From Candidatus Magnetominusculus dajiuhuensis (GTDB lineage: Bacteria; Nitrospirota; Thermodesulfovibrionia; Thermodesulfovibrionales; Magnetobacteriaceae), in NCBI GenBank assembly GCA_015233465.1, contig JADFXP010000009.1, positions 1-64,000 of the forward strand: 64,000 bases of DNA, read 5' to 3'. The first letter of the stretch is position 1, and each line of letters begins with the position of its first letter. Below the pieces are notes generated by a model. The model saw nothing but the letters and a program-made list of their open reading frames with translations, did no database searches and had not been told where the DNA came from. Positions 61,749 to 64,000 of the stretch are shown one piece after another. Made by a program: the position numbers and the translations under genes.

Positions 61749-63188
61749 ATGACTAGCTTTGAGAGATTAGATGATAACCGTCTGCTGCTGCCTGTTGATT
61801 ATAAAAAGGAGATGAATGTCTCTGGTATTATATATGCAAGCGTTGAACTTGAAGGCCTTGTTGAGACAAGGGCTATAGATCAGGTTGCTGCTGTAGCTTC
61901 ACTTCCGGGAATTGTTGGTTATTCTCTGGCAATGCCTGATATACATGCTGGATATGGATTTCCTATAGGCGGAGTTGCTGCTTTTGATATTAATAACGGC
62001 ATAATCTCCCCAGGCGGAGTTGGATATGATATAAATTGCGGAGTAAGGCTGATAAGGAGTTCTATAACCAAAGATGAGATTATGCCTGTTATGAAAGAGG
62101 CTGTCATTGGGCTTTATCATGCAGTTCCTTCTGGACTTGGAACTAAGGGGAATATTAGGCTGAATCAAAGAGAATTACTGCAAGTTTTTAGTCGAGGCGC
62201 AGGATGGGCAGTTGAAAGCGGCTATGGTAATGTGCAAGACCTTTTAAGGATAGAATCTAATGGCTGCTTGAGTGATGTTTATACTGAAACTATAAGCGAA
62301 AAAGCCATTGAGCGCGGGCTTAATCAACTTGGCACGCTTGGTTCTGGGAATCATTTTTTAGAGATACAATATGTGGATAAGGTTTATGATGAGGTAATTG
62401 CAGCGTCATTTGGATTATTTAAAAGACAGGTTACTCTGATGATACATAGCGGTTCAAGGGGGCTTGGGCATCAGGTATGCACGGATTATATCTCTATAAT
62501 GGAGCATGCAAGCCGTAAATATGGGATAAATCTGGTTGATAAGGAACTCTCATGCGCGCCGTTTAACAGCCCAGAGGGCGGGGATTATTTTTCAGCTATG
62601 AAGGCATCTGCTAATTATGCGTGGGCTAACAGGCAATGTATCGGAAGTAATGCAAGCGAGGCGCTGATGAAGGCATTAGGAATGTCCCCAAAGTCAGCAG
62701 GATTTGAACTTCTGTATGATGTTGCCCATAATATTGCAAAGATAGAAAGACATATTTTTAATGGTAAAAAACTTGATCTAATAGTACATAGAAAAGGCGC
62801 AACAAGGGCATTTCCACCCGGTCACAACGAGTTAACAGCCGAATTTAAAGTCACGGGACAGCCAGTGTTAATACCTGGAGACATGGGCAGGGCATCGTAT
62901 GTGATGTCAGGGTTGGAAGGGAGTATGAATAATACCTTTGGCTCTACATGTCATGGGGCAGGCAGGGTGATGTCAAGACATCAGGCACTAAAGGCTGCTA
63001 AGGGCAGGTCAATATTTAGAGAGATGGAGGATTTGGGAATAATGCTGATAGCAAGCGATAAACGCAGCATTGGCGAGGAGATGAGCGAGGCATATAAGGA
63101 TGTGTCAAAGGTTATAGATGTGGTAGAGGCATCAGGACTTTGTAAAAAGGTGGCAAGATTAAGACCTATTGGGGTGGTTAAGGGGTAA
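61749..63188 (+). CDS. rtcB: RNA-splicing ligase RtcB
   Basis: 479 residues, usual length. Conserved metal and GMP-site motifs: PDIHAGYGFPIGG, GGVGYDINCGVR (Cys97), GSGNHFLEIQ, HSGSRGLGHQV, VHRKGATRAFPPG. Joins 2',3'-cyclic-phosphate or 3'-phosphate RNA ends to 5'-OH ends using GTP. Divergent from patatin; no archease gene is adjacent. Confidence 0.96.
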   Translation: MTSFERLDDNRLLLPVDYKKEMNVSGIIYASVELEGLVETRAIDQVAAVASLPGIVGYSLAMPDIHAGYGFPIGGVAAFDINNGIISPGGVGYDINCGVRLIRSSITKDEIMPVMKEAVIGLYHAVPSGLGTKGNIRLNQRELLQVFSRGAGWAVESGYGNVQDLLRIESNGCLSDVYTETISEKAIERGLNQLGTLGSGNHFLEIQYVDKVYDEVIAASFGLFKRQVTLMIHSGSRGLGHQVCTDYISIMEHASRKYGINLVDKELSCAPFNSPEGGDYFSAMKASANYAWANRQCIGSNASEALMKALGMSPKSAGFELLYDVAHNIAKIERHIFNGKKLDLIVHRKGATRAFPPGHNELTAEFKVTGQPVLIPGDMGRASYVMSGLEGSMNNTFGSTCHGAGRVMSRHQALKAAKGRSIFREMEDLGIMLIASDKRSIGEEMSEAYKDVSKVIDVVEASGLCKKVARLRPIGVVKG

Positions 63189-63255
63189 TTGCTTAATTGT
63201 TGAAAATGTTATATAATAACAATATAGGATTATCTTTAATTTAGGAGGTAAGATT

Positions 63256-63522
63256 ATGTCTTTGATGGTGTTTGAGGGTGTATTAGGCAAGGATTTGTCT
63301 GGTTTGATAGCGAGTTTAAATACTGATCCAGAGAAGTCTTTTACAGTTACGATTGAAGAGATTGAGGATGAAGATATGCCGCCTGAAGAGATGATTAGTC
63401 AAAAGTTGATTGATGCGGTTAAGCGGAGCGAGGAAGATATTAAGGCTGGACGTTATACAGAATGTAAAACAAATGAAGATATCGATAGTTTTTTCAAAAA
63501 AATCTTAGATGAACAAGAATGA
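63256..63522 (+). CDS. Small antitoxin-like acidic protein
   Basis: 88 residues. N-terminal strand-rich part, then EEMISQKLIDAVKRSEEDIKAGRYTECKTNEDIDSFFKKIL. The AGRYTECKTNEDIDSFF ending is like type II antitoxins that precede RelE-type toxins. TAGGAGG upstream. Its stop overlaps the start of a 56-residue gene. Confidence 0.65.
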   Translation: MSLMVFEGVLGKDLSGLIASLNTDPEKSFTVTIEEIEDEDMPPEEMISQKLIDAVKRSEEDIKAGRYTECKTNEDIDSFFKKILDEQE

Positions 63523-63689
63523 ATAATTTTAAGGCTCATTTGGCTTATGGTTTTAAGATAGATTTAAAACGAGTCAGAAAAGATTTTGATCTGATAGTAC
63601 GTTGTAATAATAAGATTAATGAAATTGAAAAAACAATTATTTTCCATACCTTTCAGCACCACGATGAGGCATATAATTTAGGTAATTAA
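63519..63689 (+). CDS. 56-residue protein coupled to the antitoxin-like gene
   Basis: ATGA overlap with the preceding gene and one-base overlap with mqnA. Product begins MNNFKAHLAYGFKIDLKRVRKDF, contains two Cys/His-rich spots (VRCNN, FHTFQHHDEAY). I do not recognise it; it is shorter than RelE toxins and could be a remnant or an unrelated small protein. Confidence 0.5.
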   Translation: MNNFKAHLAYGFKIDLKRVRKDFDLIVRCNNKINEIEKTIIFHTFQHHDEAYNLGN

Positions 63690-64000
63690 TGTTAAAGATC
63701 GGACAAATAGATTTTGCAAATCTCTATCCTATATTTTATGGATTAAACCGTCAGCTAAAGTCCCCTGATTATCAATTTATAAAGGGACCTCCTTCTCATA
63801 TAAACCATCTCTTAGAGAATAATGAAATTGACGTTGGCCCTTGTTCATCTATTGAATACCTTCGCTCTGGCAATATTTATAATTTAATACCTGGACATTC
63901 TATCAGTGCCGTTGGAGAGATTAAGAGTATCTCTTTATTCAGCGCCCTGCCTATAAACGAATTATCATGCCAATCTATATTGACAACTTATAAATCAGAG
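63689..64000 (+). CDS. mqnA: Chorismate dehydratase MqnA (partial, cut by window end)
   Basis: First 104 residues. LKIGQIDFANLYPIFYGL, NEIDVGPCSSIEYLRSGNIYNLIPGHSISAVGEIKSISLFSALPINEL match MqnA, which turns chorismate into 3-enolpyruvoylbenzoate in the futalosine menaquinone pathway. One-base overlap (TAATG) with the upstream gene. The rest lies outside the window. Confidence 0.87.
   Translation, partial: MLKIGQIDFANLYPIFYGLNRQLKSPDYQFIKGPPSHINHLLENNEIDVGPCSSIEYLRSGNIYNLIPGHSISAVGEIKSISLFSALPINELSCQSILTTYKSE

Overview
The window comes from an AT-rich bacterial chromosome. Its centre is a magnetosome gene cluster: mamK, mamP, mamM, mamB, mamA, mamI, mamE and two mamQ-like genes, followed by a run of large coiled-coil genes. 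That gene set and order, the sigma-54-controlled flagellar locus and a futalosine-pathway menaquinone gene (mqnA) at the right edge suggest a magnetotactic member of the Nitrospirota (the Candidatus Magnetobacterium / Magnetominusculus group). The phylum is an inference from gene content; no rRNA is present.

Layout. (1) 1-5400: the end of a type I-C-like CRISPR array, a lone receiver protein, a TIR-HEAT protein, a TetR/AhpD-like pair with a clear operator, and an alpha-oxoamine synthase. (2) 5400-20470: a flagellar operon. A TPR protein and an FlrB/FlrC-type two-component pair precede flgB-flgC-fliE. A canonical -24/-12 promoter leads into fliF-fliG-fliH-fliI-fliJ-motE-like-fliK-flgD-flgE. 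(3) 20480-25520: a modification island with a PRMT-like methyltransferase, a deacetylase-like protein, a GNAT, and a reverse-strand KASIII-ACP-SDR set that resembles flagellin-glycan acyl modules, plus a small HEPN-like pair. (4) 25640-26720: a DMT-type membrane protein and a DtxR/FeoA regulator with 18-bp tandem repeats at its start.

(5) 26950-48940: the magnetosome cluster. The first half holds the actin-like MamK, CDF iron transporters MamM and MamB, the heme/PDZ protein MamP, the protease MamE, the scaffold MamA, MamI and MamQ. Mixed among them are less familiar genes: a four-helix b-heme-like protein, an EcsC-like protein, a LapA-like protein, a 56-residue membrane protein and an acidic protein. 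The second half holds two paralogous half-receiver/coiled-coil proteins, two further coiled-coil paralogs, a TauE/SafE permease (as in MamO C-termini), a HEAT protein, three more coiled-coil genes and a STAS protein. Three proteins of the cluster share 11-residue amphipathic repeats.

(6) 49300-54590: signalling and secretion genes (HD-GYP, histidine kinase, HDOD, GspF-like, FGE-fold). (7) 54900-60660: a very AT-rich defence and toxin-antitoxin island. Two adjacent reverse transcriptases fit DRT type 3. A putative ncRNA carrying an ACACAC tract in a closed loop and an intrinsic terminator follows directly. Next come HigBA remnants, a duplicated dead hicA, a live hicAB pair and REP-like palindromes. 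(8) 60660-64000: patatin, RtcB, a small antitoxin-like pair and partial mqnA.

The items most worth a second look are the DRT3 locus with its candidate template RNA, the pseudo-receiver coiled-coil proteins and the 11-mer repeat family of the magnetosome cluster.
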